The position numbers and the translations under genes were made by a program. Below the pieces are notes generated by a model that saw only the letters and a list, made by a program, of their open reading frames with translations, made no database searches and was not told the origin of the DNA. Below are positions 63,966 to 64,000 of a stretch of DNA of 64,000 bases, piece by piece; position 1 is the first letter of the stretch; each line of letters starts with the position of its first letter. This DNA is from Geosiphon pyriformis (taxonomy: Eukaryota > Glomeromycota > Glomeromycetes > Archaeosporales > Geosiphonaceae), in NCBI GenBank assembly GCA_016748015.1, contig JAAOMT010000468.1, positions 1 to 64,000 on the forward strand, in the 5' to 3' direction.

Positions 63966-64000
63966 GTTAAAATTAATAATAAATTTGTTAAAATTAGTAA

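Overview
The window looks like nuclear DNA of an arbuscular mycorrhizal fungus (Glomeromycotina, Rhizophagus/Gigaspora-like); the genus cannot be fixed from the sequence alone. The reasons are very AT-rich intergenic DNA, small GT-AG introns, secreted single-pass kelch proteins, an F-box/LRR-like protein, decayed copies of tyrosine-kinase-like (TKL) kinases, and long mutated retroelements of kinds common in these fungi. No RNA genes, CRISPR arrays or prokaryotic operons were seen.

Layout. 1-4.4 kb: AT-rich desert. 4.5-8.5 kb (-): F-box protein, then a five-exon GH47 alpha-1,2-mannosidase. 9.4-14.5 kb (+): two tandem kelch-repeat type I membrane proteins with the same seven-exon plan, including 30-nt and 8-nt exons. 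14.5-18 kb: gene-poor, with a few coding-like relics. 18.0-21.7 kb (-): a ten-exon, 928-residue membrane protein of unknown function. 21.7-29 kb: AT-rich desert holding one isolated coding-like island at 27.4 kb. 29.0-31.3 kb (-): Stealth-family sugar-phosphate transferase with an EF-hand. 31.3-35.3 kb: microsatellites and a kinase relic. 35.3-38.8 kb (-): RINT1/Tip20 tethering factor, divergent (88 bp) from a CaMKK/Ssp1-like kinase at 38.9-41.3 kb (+). 41.7-43.5 kb (-): YHM2-like mitochondrial carrier. 44.5-45.8 kb: TKL kinase with a broken N-lobe.

47.1-64 kb is one nested retroelement block. A LINE (ORF1, AP endonuclease, RT, RNase H, A-rich tail) is cut at 50.74 kb by a full-length Ty3/Gypsy element (50746-60556) with two LTRs and an ATGC target duplication. 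Removing the Gypsy element restores the LINE reading frame. The Gypsy polyprotein carries a Cys-rich module and a dUTPase domain between protease and reverse transcriptase. Both elements look saturated with C-to-T/G-to-A transitions that create stops and destroy catalytic residues (YLDD to YLDN, FVDD to FVDN, DSG to DSR, SDH to SDY), which suggests RIP-like or methylation-linked mutation confined to the transposons.

The host genes are unrelated housekeeping and signalling genes: N-glycan trimming (GH47), Golgi-to-ER tethering (RINT1), mitochondrial citrate/2-oxoglutarate exchange (YHM2), an AMPK-activating-type kinase, and surface proteins. Exon models were built by hand from splice sites; each sums to a whole number of codons and ends at a stop.
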